The notes beneath the pieces were generated by a model. The model did no database searches. It had not been told where the DNA came from and saw only the letters and a list, made by a program, of their open reading frames with translations. Positions 1 to 7,046 of a stretch of DNA of 8,848 nt are shown here, piece after piece (within the stretch, counting starts at the first letter, position 1; each line of letters begins with the position of its first letter). The stretch comes from Desulfuromonadaceae bacterium. GTDB taxonomy: Bacteria; Desulfobacterota; Desulfuromonadia; Desulfuromonadales; Syntrophotaleaceae. Made by a program: the position numbers and the translations under genes. Location: assembly GCA_021107335.1 (NCBI GenBank), contig JAIOSZ010000132.1, positions 1-8,848 on the forward strand. The letters are read 5' to 3'.

Positions 1-3000
1 AGTCGCTGTTCCAGATATGTCGGCGGACTCGGATATGGTCACCCATCGCAAGGCTGACCCGGACAATCGGCATCATGGATGTGTCTTCGTATTCCTGACG
101 GTGCTTTGCAAATTCTTCAAATACTCCGGGGTAAAGAACCGCAGAACGAACATCTCGATCACTCACCGGCTGACCGAGCTTCTTCTCCAGTTCACTTTTC
201 TGAGCGGCGAAATCAACGGACTCCAGAAATTCCCCTGGCCGGCAAGTGATGGCCTCCTCGCCTTTAAGGACGATCTTCTGTAGCTTCTCCGGAAAACCAC
301 CGTGAGGCTGGCCGATCATCCCCTTGAAAAAATCTACAACCCCTTGCGGGAAGGTCAACTCTGCGCCCCGCTCATAAACATCTTCGGGCTGCAGATTGTT
401 CTGAACCATGAACATCGCCATATCGCCAACAATCTTCGAGGATGGGGTGACCTTGATAATATCCCCAAACATATCGTTGACCTTGCGGTACATCTCCTTA
501 CACTCTTCCCAACGATGACCCAAACCAAAGCCCTCGACCTGCGGCTTGTAATTAGAATACTGACCGCCAGGTATCTCATGGTGATAGACCTGGGCCGTAC
601 CGCTACGAAGCTCCGATTCGAAGGGAGCATAGTAGGTGCGCACAGTTTCCCAGTAATTGGCCAGTTTTTGCAGTTTCTTTTCGTCGAGCTGCGGATCGCG
701 CTCTGAATCCTTCAGCACGGCGAGCAATGCATTCATATTGGGCTGTGCGGTAAGACCCGAGACCGAAGAGAGTGCCGTATCAACAATATCGACCCCGGCC
801 ATGGAAGCGGCAAACAAGGTCGCACCACCGTTACTGGAAGTATCATGGGTATGGAGATGGATGGGAATACCAACCTCCTGCTTCAAGGCCTTGACCAGCT
901 TCTCAGCGGCAAAAGGCTTAAGCAATCCAGCCATATCCTTGATGGCAAGGATATGCGCACCCATTTTTTCCAGTTCCTTTGCCATGCCAACATAGTAAGA
1001 AAGTGGATACTTGTCACGCTTGGGATCGAGAATGTCTCCCGTATAGCAAATTGCCGCTTCACACACGGCATCGGCCTTACGAACCGCATCCATGGCCACT
1101 TGCATGCCCTTGGTCCAGTTCAGGGAGTCGAACACTCTGAAGACGTCAATGCCACTTTTGGCGGCTTGGGCAACAAATTCTTGCACCACGTTATCGGGAT
1201 AGTTGCAATAACCAACTGCATTCGACCCGCGTAGCAGCATCTGAAAAAGGACGTTGGGAATTTTCTCCCGCAGACGGTCAAGACGCTCCCAGGGGTCTTC
1301 CTTGAGAAAGCGCATGGAAACATCGAATGTCGCCCCACCCCACATCTCCAGCGAGAAAAGGTCGCTGGCCAAATGACTGGTTGCCGGAGCGATAAGATCA
1401 AGATCGTAGGTCCTGAAACGTGTAGCCATCAAGGATTGATGGGCATCGCGCATGGTGGTATCGGTAACCAGCAGCTTCTTTTCGTTAAGGACCCACTGAG
1501 ACAGCCCTTCGGGTCCCAATTCTTTCAAAATATCTCGGCTGCCCTTGGGACGGCTGCAGTCATAGGGGATTTCAGGAATGACCGGATTGCGCAGATTCTT
1601 GTAATGCAGCGGTTCCTTGATACCTGGATACCCGTTAACCACGGTGTGGCCGATGAAGGACAACAGTTTCTGGGCACGGTCCCGTTTGACTAGGATATGA
1701 AATAATTCCGGATGATTGTCGAGAAAAGAGGTGTCACACTGACCGGCCAAAAAGGTCGGATGAGTGATGACATTCTCTAAAAACCCCTTATTAGACTTCA
1801 CTCCCCGCAGACGAAATTCCTCCAGGCTGCGGCTCATGGTGCGAGCCGCACCGGCCAGATCCAGCCCCCAACAGCTGATTTTAACCAACAACGAATCGTA
1901 ATGGGGGCTAATGCGCGCTCCGGGATAGGCGCTGCCAGCATCGAGTCGCACTCCAAAACCACCGGGGCTGCGATACGCGGCTATGGTACCGAAATCGGGT
2001 GCAAAGTTATTTTCAGGATCCTCGGCTGTCACTCGCGACTGAATGGCAAAACCGTGCAGGACAACGTCTTCCTGGCTCTGAATACCGATCTCAGGGTCTT
2101 CCAGGCGATAACCCTCAGCGACCCGAATCTGTCCCTGGACCAGATTGCGACCGGTAACCATTTCGGTCACCGTGTGCTCAACCTGAATCCGGGTATTCAC
2201 CTCAATGAAATAGAAATTATCTTCTTGATCCATAAGGAATTCAACGGTGCCAGCATTGACATAATTGACATACCGGGAGACCTTCAAGGCATAGTCACAA
2301 AGTTCCTGCCGCTTGGCGTCGCTTAGGGCCGGAGAAGGTGCTACCTCGATAACCTTCTGATGACGGCGCTGTATGGAACAGTCGCGGTCATAAAAGTGGA
2401 CCAAATTGCCGTGATGGTCACCAAGGATCTGCACCTCGACATGTTTAGGGTTCTCAATGTATTTTTCCAAAAAGACCGACGCATTGCCAAAGGCCGTTTT
2501 GGCTTCGGAAGAGGCTGATTTTAGCCCTTCCAGAAGTTCTTTACGATTGCGGGCCACGCGCATCCCGCGACCACCCCCACCGGCTGCAGCCTTGACGATG
2601 ATTGGATAGCCCGACTTGGCAGCGAACAACAGGGCTTTTTCCTCACAGGTAACGGGATCAGCCGTACCTGGAACCACTGGGACACCTGCTTCGAGGGCCA
2701 CCTTGCGAGCGGCGACCTTATCACCAAGCTTGCGCTGAATATCGGCGCCAGGTCCGATAAAGGCAATTCCCGCTGTGGCACAAGCCTCAGCAAAAAGAGG
2801 GTTCTCCGACAAAAAGCCGTATCCGGGATGGATAGCGTCGACATCTTTTTTAAGAGCCAGTTCGATGATCTCATCGATACCCAGATAAGCCTCAACCGGC
2901 CCCTTGCCCTTACCGATCAGATAGGACTCGTCGGCCTTATAGCGATGCAAGGAAATCCGATCTTCTTCAGAAAAGATCGCAACGGTTTTGATACCGAGCT

Positions 3001-3079
3001 CGATGCAGGCTCGAAAAATCCGAATGGCAATCTCGCCACGATTAGCTACCATGATCTTATTGAAACGCTTTATTTCCAT
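1..3079 (-). CDS. pyc: Pyruvate carboxylase, single-chain, 3' end cut by window edge
   Basis: Biotin enzyme that makes oxaloacetate from pyruvate, bicarbonate and ATP in the cytoplasm (anaplerosis, gluconeogenesis). An uninterrupted frame of 1026 codons runs from the ATG at 3079 off the left edge. The N-terminal biotin carboxylase domain (about 1-450) has the ATP-grasp loop KAAAGGGGRGMR (163-174) and EVNTRIQVEHTVTE (293-306), with the catalytic Arg297 and Glu301. The carboxyltransferase domain starts at about 535 with TDTTMRDAHQSLMATR (539-554). It contains Lys714 in IKDMAGLL, the lysine expected to be carbamylated, and the metal-binding HLHTHD (741-746). The conserved EIPGGQYSN follows. Full-length members have about 1150 residues, so roughly 120 are missing here, including the biotinyl-lysine domain. 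The start is fixed by GGAGGG 8 nt upstream. The gene has its own promoter and is separated from the slipin gene by a terminator. The last 22 or so visible residues match the family poorly (see findings). Confidence 0.96.
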   Translation of the reverse strand, partial: MEIKRFNKIMVANRGEIAIRIFRACIELGIKTVAIFSEEDRISLHRYKADESYLIGKGKGPVEAYLGIDEIIELALKKDVDAIHPGYGFLSENPLFAEACATAGIAFIGPGADIQRKLGDKVAARKVALEAGVPVVPGTADPVTCEEKALLFAAKSGYPIIVKAAAGGGGRGMRVARNRKELLEGLKSASSEAKTAFGNASVFLEKYIENPKHVEVQILGDHHGNLVHFYDRDCSIQRRHQKVIEVAPSPALSDAKRQELCDYALKVSRYVNYVNAGTVEFLMDQEDNFYFIEVNTRIQVEHTVTEMVTGRNLVQGQIRVAEGYRLEDPEIGIQSQEDVVLHGFAIQSRVTAEDPENNFAPDFGTIAAYRSPGGFGVRLDAGSAYPGARISPHYDSLLVKISCWGLDLAGAARTMSRSLEEFRLRGVKSNKGFLENVITHPTFLAGQCDTSFLDNHPELFHILVKRDRAQKLLSFIGHTVVNGYPGIKEPLHYKNLRNPVIPEIPYDCSRPKGSRDILKELGPEGLSQWVLNEKKLLVTDTTMRDAHQSLMATRFRTYDLDLIAPATSHLASDLFSLEMWGGATFDVSMRFLKEDPWERLDRLREKIPNVLFQMLLRGSNAVGYCNYPDNVVQEFVAQAAKSGIDVFRVFDSLNWTKGMQVAMDAVRKADAVCEAAICYTGDILDPKRDKYPLSYYVGMAKELEKMGAHILAIKDMAGLLKPFAAEKLVKALKQEVGIPIHLHTHDTSSNGGATLFAASMAGVDIVDTALSSVSGLTAQPNMNALLAVLKDSERDPQLDEKKLQKLANYWETVRTYYAPFESELRSGTAQVYHHEIPGGQYSNYKPQVEGFGLGHRWEECKEMYRKVNDMFGDIIKVTPSSKIVGDMAMFMVQNNLQPEDVYERGAELTFPQGVVDFFKGMIGQPHGGFPEKLQKIVLKGEEAITCRPGEFLESVDFAAQKSELEKKLGQPVSDRDVRSAVLYPGVFEEFAKHRQEYEDTSMMPIVRVSLAMGDHIRVRRHIWNSD

Positions 3080-3087
3080 TCCAAGTA

Positions 3088-3093
3088 CCCTCC
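3088..3093 (-). promoter_or_regulatory. Ribosome binding site of pyc
   Basis: On the minus strand the sequence reads GGAGGG, 8 nt before the ATG at 3079. This is a near-perfect Shine-Dalgarno match and fixes the pyc start. Confidence 0.85.
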
Positions 3094-3127
3094 AAACAGC
3101 AATGATTAACCTTATCCTGAACACTCG

Positions 3128-3156
3128 ATGCTATCAGAAGCGCCGATACAAATCAA
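3128..3156 (-). promoter_or_regulatory. Putative sigma-70 promoter of pyc
   Basis: On the minus strand TTGATT (3156-3151) and TAGCAT (3133-3128) match the -35 and -10 consensus at 4 of 6 positions each, with an ideal 17-nt spacer. A TGA directly before the -10 box gives an extended -10 (TGN) element. The expected transcript start is near 3121, giving a leader of about 42 nt ahead of the pyc ATG. The terminator on its upstream side fits independent transcription of pyc. No experimental support is available from sequence alone. Confidence 0.55.
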
Positions 3157-3231
3157 TATGAACTTTTTTTGGAGAATCTAAATATCAATTGGATTCAGTA
3201 CTTTACCCTGTCTGGCGAAGACAAAACTACA

Positions 3232-3265
3232 AAGCGCACCACCCCATCAGCGGGGCTGTGCGCTT
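3232..3265 (-). terminator. Rho-independent-type terminator after the slipin gene
   Basis: A perfect 8-bp outer stem (AAGCGCAC with GTGCGCTT) encloses a 2x2 internal loop, a 4-bp C/G stem (CCCC with GGGG) and a 6-nt loop. It lies 24 nt past the slipin stop codon on the minus strand. The minus-strand 3' flank is T-rich but interrupted (TTTGTAGTTTTGT), so termination may be less than complete. No plus-strand gene enters from the left, so it most likely ends the nfeD-slipin transcript and insulates pyc. Confidence 0.7.
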
Positions 3266-3289
3266 AAATTTGACAAAGGGTAGCCAAAA

Positions 3290-4042
3290 TTAATCGTTTT
3301 TTGTTTCCTGTTCAAGAAACGGCCGGACCAGATCAATGGGAAAGGGGAATATAATCGTAGAGTTTTTTTCAGCGGCCACCTCGGTCAAAGTCTGCAAAAA
3401 GCGCAACTGCAAAGCACTCTTATCCGTAGAGAGGATGGCTGCGGCCTCGGTCAGTTTCTGTGCGGCCTGATATTCGCCTTCGGCATGAATCACTTTGGAA
3501 CGACGCTCTCTCTCCGCTTCGGCCTGACGGGCCATAGCTCTTTGCATTTCAGCCGGTAGGTCAACATGCTTAATCTCGACGTTGGATATCTTCACCCCCC
3601 AAGGGTCTGTCTGCCGGTCGAGAATTTCCTGCAGATGCTGATTGATCTGTTCGCGATGGGCCAGAAGCTCGTCGAGTTCCGATTGCCCCAATACACTACG
3701 TAGGGAAGTCTGGGCCAATTGGCTGGTGGCATACAGATAGTCTTGCACCTCAATGATGGCTTTATCCGGACCGACCACACGAAAATAGAGCACCGCATTG
3801 ACCTTGATCGAAACATTGTCCTTGGTAATGACATCCTGAGGAGGCACATCCATAGCCACAGTACGCAAGCTGATTTTTCTTATCCGATCCACTATCGGTA
3901 TAATAAATCGTAACCCCGGCCCCTTAACGGTCGAAAATCGTCCCAGACGAAACACGACTCCCCGCTCGTATTCCATAATAATGCGCACTGCACTGCTGAG
4001 AATCAGTATGACCAGAAATATGATGATAATCGGAAATGCCAT
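3290..4042 (-). CDS. Stomatin-like SPFH/band 7 protein (slipin), partner of NfeD
   Basis: Membrane-anchored scaffold of the stomatin/prohibitin family, forming oligomers at the inner membrane. In the chosen 250-residue form, one hydrophobic helix lies at about 2-19, followed by the family entry motif [13 protein letters not shown] (23-35). The band 7 domain with [12 protein letters not shown] and [18 protein letters not shown] extends to about 175. A charged Ala/Glu/Arg coiled coil with [20 protein letters not shown] covers about 174-193. The C-terminal [15 protein letters not shown] (228-242) is the conserved hydrophobic tail of slipin-type proteins. An in-frame ATG at 4060 would add six residues (MAKGGN), but AAAGGAGG lies inside that extension, 4 nt before the ATG at 4042, which favours the shorter form. 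The gene is second in an operon with the NfeD gene, whose stop lies 65 nt upstream. Family assignment is firm; the cellular substrate is unknown. Confidence 0.93.
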   Translation of the reverse strand: MAFPIIIIFLVILILSSAVRIIMEYERGVVFRLGRFSTVKGPGLRFIIPIVDRIRKISLRTVAMDVPPQDVITKDNVSIKVNAVLYFRVVGPDKAIIEVQDYLYATSQLAQTSLRSVLGQSELDELLAHREQINQHLQEILDRQTDPWGVKISNVEIKHVDLPAEMQRAMARQAEAERERRSKVIHAEGEYQAAQKLTEAAAILSTDKSALQLRFLQTLTEVAAEKNSTIIFPFPIDLVRPFLEQETKND

Positions 4043-4046
4043 GTTG

Positions 4047-4054
4047 CCTCCTTT
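4047..4054 (-). promoter_or_regulatory. Ribosome binding site deciding the slipin start
   Basis: The minus strand reads AAAGGAGG, ending 4 nt before the ATG at 4042. The alternative ATG at 4060 has only AGG directly abutting it, which is too close to work as a Shine-Dalgarno sequence. The strong site therefore supports initiation at 4042. Confidence 0.65.
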
Positions 4055-4107
4055 TGCCATCCTGGAATCGACAAGCTATCATCCCTTGCAAGAGCAGCTA
4101 AACAACC

Positions 4108-5433
4108 TCATTTAATAGGTGATACCGTTTTGACCTCGAGGCGCATATTGCTGCCGACGCACACCACCTCAACCTTCTCGCCTTGACCAATAGGAGCGGC
4201 CGCATAAGCCTGCCAGTACTCCCCATGGACAAAGACCTTACCCTCTTGATGAATATCGGTGACTGCTTCACCAAGCTCACCAACCATCCCCTCTGCACCG
4301 GAAAAGAATCGACGGCGCTGAGTTCGCACAACGCAATAAAGGATCACCAGAAACAAACCGCTGATCACCGCTACTGTTCCGGCGATAACTGACAAGGAGA
4401 TGCGCAAAAATGGTTCGGGATGTTCTATCAGCATCAAGGACCCCAGAGTCATGGAAACAATGCCGCCAATGCTCAGCATGCCGTATGAAACTACTTTCAC
4501 CTCAAGGATAAACAGCACTAAGGCCAAAAAAATTAACAATACGCCAACATAGTTGATCGGCAGGGTCTGAAAAGCGAAAAAGGCTAGCAATAGAGCTATG
4601 GTACCAAGGGCACCGGGCAAAATAACACCGGGCTGGGATATTTCGAAAAAGATACCGAGCACGCCCAGCATCAACAACATGTAAGCGATGTTAGGCTGGC
4701 TGATAACTGTGAGTATCTTCTGTCGCCAGCTCATTTCGGCGAACATTAATTCGCCCCCGGCGGTGCGCAGGGTAAGGTGCTGGTCCCCTCGCCGGTATTC
4801 AGATCCGTCCAGGGCTGTAAGCAGGGCTGTTTCGTCTGCCGCCAAAAGATCGACTACTTGCCGGCGCACAGCTTCCTCCGCCGACAAGGACAGGCTCTCT
4901 CGCACCATGAGTTCAGCTAGTTCGGCATTTCTGCCGCGCTGTTGCGCAATGCTGCGGGCATATGCCGCGGCATCCTCAGTGACCTTGTTGAGCATCACCT
5001 CGTTCTGGCCGCCACCAATACCAATCGCGACCGGGTGAGCGGCACCGATAGTGGTCCCCGGGGCCATCGCGGCAAAATCGGCGGCCAAGGCAATCAATGC
5101 ACCCGCTGAGGCCGCGCGGGCGCCACCTGGGGTGACATAGACGATCACCGGAATATCAGAACCGAGCAGCTCCTGGATAATCGTGCGCATGGCACTGTCG
5201 AGGCCGCCGGGAGTATCGAGTTCCAACAAAAAAGCGCTCAGTCCATCCCCGTTGGCCTTGTCCAATTGGGAAACGACAAACTCCGCCACCGGTGGACTTA
5301 TAACGTCGGCGACCCGCACGGCACCGATACGCGGCACAACAGGTTGTTCCGCCCGCCCCAGGTAAACGCTAACGCCGGCCAGCAACAGCAGTGCCATGCC
5401 TATCAGGAGGATAAACCACCGTATCTTCATCAT
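4108..5433 (-). CDS. nfeD: Long NfeD: membrane-bound ClpP-class serine protease with C-terminal OB fold
   Basis: Membrane serine protease that, in studied homologues, cleaves the partner stomatin. In the 441-residue form, KIRWFILLIGMALLLL (3-18) is a signal or anchor helix, which would place the protease domain (about 37-235) outside the cytoplasm. ELDTPGG (71-77) is the ClpP/SppA-like oxyanion region. The nucleophile is Ser109 in GGARAASAGA. The predicted general base is Lys150 in VMLNKVTEDAAA, 41 residues on; I recall the same Ser/Lys spacing in Pyrococcus PH1510 (Ser97/Lys138). Five hydrophobic segments follow at about 248-265, 269-289, 292-311, 314-336 and 344-369. A soluble beta-rich OB domain with GMVGELGEAVTDI covers about 382-439. 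The start is uncertain: GTG 5454 (+7 residues), ATG 5433 or ATG 5430. None has a good ribosome binding site. It leads the operon with the slipin gene. Confidence 0.93.
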   Translation of the reverse strand: MMKIRWFILLIGMALLLLAGVSVYLGRAEQPVVPRIGAVRVADVISPPVAEFVVSQLDKANGDGLSAFLLELDTPGGLDSAMRTIIQELLGSDIPVIVYVTPGGARAASAGALIALAADFAAMAPGTTIGAAHPVAIGIGGGQNEVMLNKVTEDAAAYARSIAQQRGRNAELAELMVRESLSLSAEEAVRRQVVDLLAADETALLTALDGSEYRRGDQHLTLRTAGGELMFAEMSWRQKILTVISQPNIAYMLLMLGVLGIFFEISQPGVILPGALGTIALLLAFFAFQTLPINYVGVLLIFLALVLFILEVKVVSYGMLSIGGIVSMTLGSLMLIEHPEPFLRISLSVIAGTVAVISGLFLVILYCVVRTQRRRFFSGAEGMVGELGEAVTDIHQEGKVFVHGEYWQAYAAAPIGQGEKVEVVCVGSNMRLEVKTVSPIK

Positions 5434-5437
5434 AATA

Positions 5438-5465
5438 AGATTAACCGAAGGCACTTATCTGTCAA
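5438..5465 (-). promoter_or_regulatory. Candidate nfeD-slipin promoter, possibly leaderless
   Basis: On the minus strand a perfect TTGACA (5465-5460) is followed after 16 nt by TAATCT (5443-5438), a weak -10 match (3 of 6). A start about 7 nt further would fall at the tandem ATG codons 5433/5430, so the transcript would have almost no leader. That would explain why no Shine-Dalgarno sequence precedes any nfeD start. The -10 box is poor, so confidence is low. Confidence 0.3.
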
Positions 5466-5469
5466 TTAC
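5457..5469. repeat. Direct repeat copy 1, ATCTGTCAATTAC
   Basis: This 13-mer matches the copy at 5528-5540 at 12 of 13 positions, offset by 71 bp. Both lie in the divergent intergenic region between nfeD and the response regulator gene. On the minus strand this copy contains TTGACA, so it may be part of the nfeD -35 element instead of, or as well as, an operator. Confidence 0.5.
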
Positions 5470-5527
5470 CCGCAACCGGTTCAGAATAAAATCAACGGAC
5501 TTCTTGCCCTGGGGGTTTGAGTGTGAT

Positions 5528-5540
5528 ATCTGTCAATAAC
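5528..5540. repeat. Direct repeat copy 2, ATCTGTCAATAAC
   Basis: Second copy of the 13-mer at 5457-5469, with one mismatch. A third, shorter copy (GTCAATTAAC) starts directly after it at 5541, so the GTCAATWAC core occurs in tandem here. The position is 41-53 bp before the regulator's ATG, suitable for an operator. Confidence 0.5.
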
Positions 5541-5555
5541 GTCAATTAACTGACG
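5540..5555. promoter_or_regulatory. Imperfect palindrome, candidate operator
   Basis: CGTCAATTAACTGACG is symmetric at 14 of 16 positions; only one pair mismatches. It overlaps the third GTCAAT element and ends 25 bp before the regulator's start codon. The size and symmetry suit a dimeric helix-turn-helix protein. The binding protein is unknown; autoregulation by the adjacent regulator is possible but unproven. Confidence 0.4.
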
Positions 5556-5580
5556 CCACTCTGCCGGCCGGGAAAGTGCC

Positions 5581-6969
5581 ATGAAACCGTATTCTCAAAT
5601 TCTGGTCATTGACGATGACCCGAGCAACCGTGAAGCGATATCCTTACTGCTGACCAGCATCGGTTATCAGGTACAATCCGCCTCCAGCGGTGAAGAGGCT
5701 CTGGAGTTGTTGCAGAAGAACAGTTTTGAAGTGATTCTCACCGACCTCTTCTTGCCCGGAATCAGCGGCATCGACATCCTGAAAAAAGTTAAAGAGGATG
5801 CCCCCTCCAGCTGTGTCATTCTAATTACCGGCAAAGCCTCAGCGGAAACCGCCGTAGAAGCCATGAAAAGCGGGGCCTTCGACTATCTGACCAAACCACT
5901 CCATTTAGAACGGCTTAAGGTGGTTATCGCCAAAGCGCTGGAAAAAACCCAGCTTCTGAGCGAAAACCTCTATCTACGCCAGCAACTCCGCGGTAAATAC
6001 CGTTTTGACAAAATTATTGGCAACAGCCTGGCCATGCAGCAAGTCTTCTCACGCATGGAAAAGATCGTAGCCACCGATTCAACCATTCTGATTCTGGGCG
6101 ACTCGGGCACCGGCAAGGAACTGGTTGCCAAGGCGATTCATTTCAACGGCAATCGTAAAGACAAACCCTTTGTCGCCATCAACTGTGGCGCCATACCGGC
6201 CGAACTGCTCGAAAGTGAGCTCTTCGGCCATATCAAAGGATCATTTACCGGAGCGGTTGCGGACAAAAAGGGTAAATTCGAACAGGCCAACCACGGCACG
6301 ATTTTCCTCGATGAAATTGCCACCATGCCCCTCCATCTGCAGATAAAACTTCTGCGGGTACTACAGGAACATGAGGTAGAAAAGGTCGGTGACAACAAAA
6401 TCATCAAGCTCGATGTGCGGGTTATTTCCGCAACCAACGCCCACTTGGAAGATTCGGTCAAGCGAGGAACGTTTCGTGAGGACCTCTACTACCGCCTCAA
6501 CGTTATTCCCATCAAGCTACCTGCCTTAAAAGAAAGGCGCGAAGATATCGCCCTGCTGGCCCGACATTTTGTAACGAAAATCTGTCAGGAATCCGACCGT
6601 ACCCCGGCAACCTTCAGCAACGAAGCCATGCGCGCCATGGAGGCTTACCCGTGGCCTGGCAATGTTCGCGAACTGGAAAACGTGGTCGAGCGGACCATTA
6701 CCCTTTCCGATGGGAACGTTATCGAACTCGCCGACCTGCCTACCGACTTCGGTCAAACGGATGCAGACAGTAGGGAGTCCGCTGTCGCCTGCCCAAAAGT
6801 AACAGAACAGGGCGTCGACATGCCCCAGTTTGTGGCCAGCATCGAGCGCGACCTGATTCAGTCAGCACTGGCTCTGGCCAACGGTGTCAAGGCCAGAGCC
6901 GCGAACCTGCTCAACATCAAAAGGACCACACTGGTTGAAAAAATCAAACGCTTGAGGATCGAGGCCTGA
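5581..6969 (+). CDS. NtrC-family sigma-54-dependent response regulator
   Basis: Two-component transcription activator that drives sigma-54 RNA polymerase at enhancer-dependent promoters; 462 residues, complete. The receiver domain (about 5-120) has the acidic pocket Asp11-Asp13, the phospho-acceptor Asp55 in VILTDLFLPG, Thr83 and Lys105 in TKP. A short helical linker follows. The AAA+ domain (about 142-385) has Walker A GDSGTGKE (173-180), the sigma-54-contacting L1 loop GSFTGA (220-225), Walker B GTIFLDEI (239-246), and REDLYYRLNVIP (299-310) with arginine-finger candidates. WPGNVRELENVVER (358-371) closes the domain. The C-terminal Fis-type helix-turn-helix is at about 418-460 (KARAANLLNIKRTTLVEKIKRL). 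ATG 5581 is the natural receiver start; its ribosome binding site is weak (GGGAAAG). No histidine kinase is in the window. No terminator separates it from the next gene, so co-transcription is likely. The regulon cannot be read from the sequence. Confidence 0.95.
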   Translation: MKPYSQILVIDDDPSNREAISLLLTSIGYQVQSASSGEEALELLQKNSFEVILTDLFLPGISGIDILKKVKEDAPSSCVILITGKASAETAVEAMKSGAFDYLTKPLHLERLKVVIAKALEKTQLLSENLYLRQQLRGKYRFDKIIGNSLAMQQVFSRMEKIVATDSTILILGDSGTGKELVAKAIHFNGNRKDKPFVAINCGAIPAELLESELFGHIKGSFTGAVADKKGKFEQANHGTIFLDEIATMPLHLQIKLLRVLQEHEVEKVGDNKIIKLDVRVISATNAHLEDSVKRGTFREDLYYRLNVIPIKLPALKERREDIALLARHFVTKICQESDRTPATFSNEAMRAMEAYPWPGNVRELENVVERTITLSDGNVIELADLPTDFGQTDADSRESAVACPKVTEQGVDMPQFVASIERDLIQSALALANGVKARAANLLNIKRTTLVEKIKRLRIEA

Positions 6970-7036
6970 CACGGGATTTATCATCCTAGGACTTGCATAA
7001 ACCCTGTGCAAAAAGAGCGCGACAAACCTCTATTCC

Positions 7037-7040
7037 GGAG
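7037..7040 (+). promoter_or_regulatory. Ribosome binding site selecting a TTG start
   Basis: GGAG lies 6 nt before TTG 7047, an ideal spacing. The next in-frame alternative, GTG 7071, has only an A-rich stretch upstream and no Shine-Dalgarno match. No in-frame ATG exists before about position 7453. Confidence 0.65.
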
Positions 7041-7046
7041 AACCTG

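Noticed and set aside
302..1693. Several plus-strand open frames of 100-140 codons across the pyc region
   Set aside because: They lie opposite an unbroken, motif-rich pyruvate carboxylase frame, have no ribosome binding sites or recognisable domains, and end at random points. They are antisense shadows.
2521..2895. Minus-strand frame of 124 codons inside pyc
   Set aside because: It is out of frame with pyc, while the biotin carboxylase motifs are all in the pyc frame. It is a shadow and not evidence of a frameshift.
1..3079. Possible frameshift or broken pyc, because no single long frame was obvious at first
   Set aside because: Codon-by-codon reading from ATG 3079 to the left edge shows 1026 sense codons with biotin carboxylase and carboxyltransferase motifs in order. 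The gene is intact within the window apart from the odd final residues.
5500..5534. Sigma-70 promoter for the response regulator (TTGCCC with TATCTG, 17-nt spacer)
   Set aside because: The -10 match is only 3 of 6 and no better pair was found. I also saw no -24/-12 sigma-54 promoter. The regulator's promoter is left unassigned.
5518..5537. CRP/FNR-like site in TTGAGTGTGATATCTGTCAA
   Set aside because: One half resembles TGTGA but the partner half is poor, and the TTGA/TCAA spacing does not fit FNR. The stretch is better explained by the repeated GTCAAT element.
6994..7012. Hairpin TTGCA...TGCAA between the regulator and the following gene as a terminator
   Set aside because: The stem is only 5 bp, AT-containing, and followed by A residues instead of T residues on the plus strand. 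It would not terminate plus-strand transcription.
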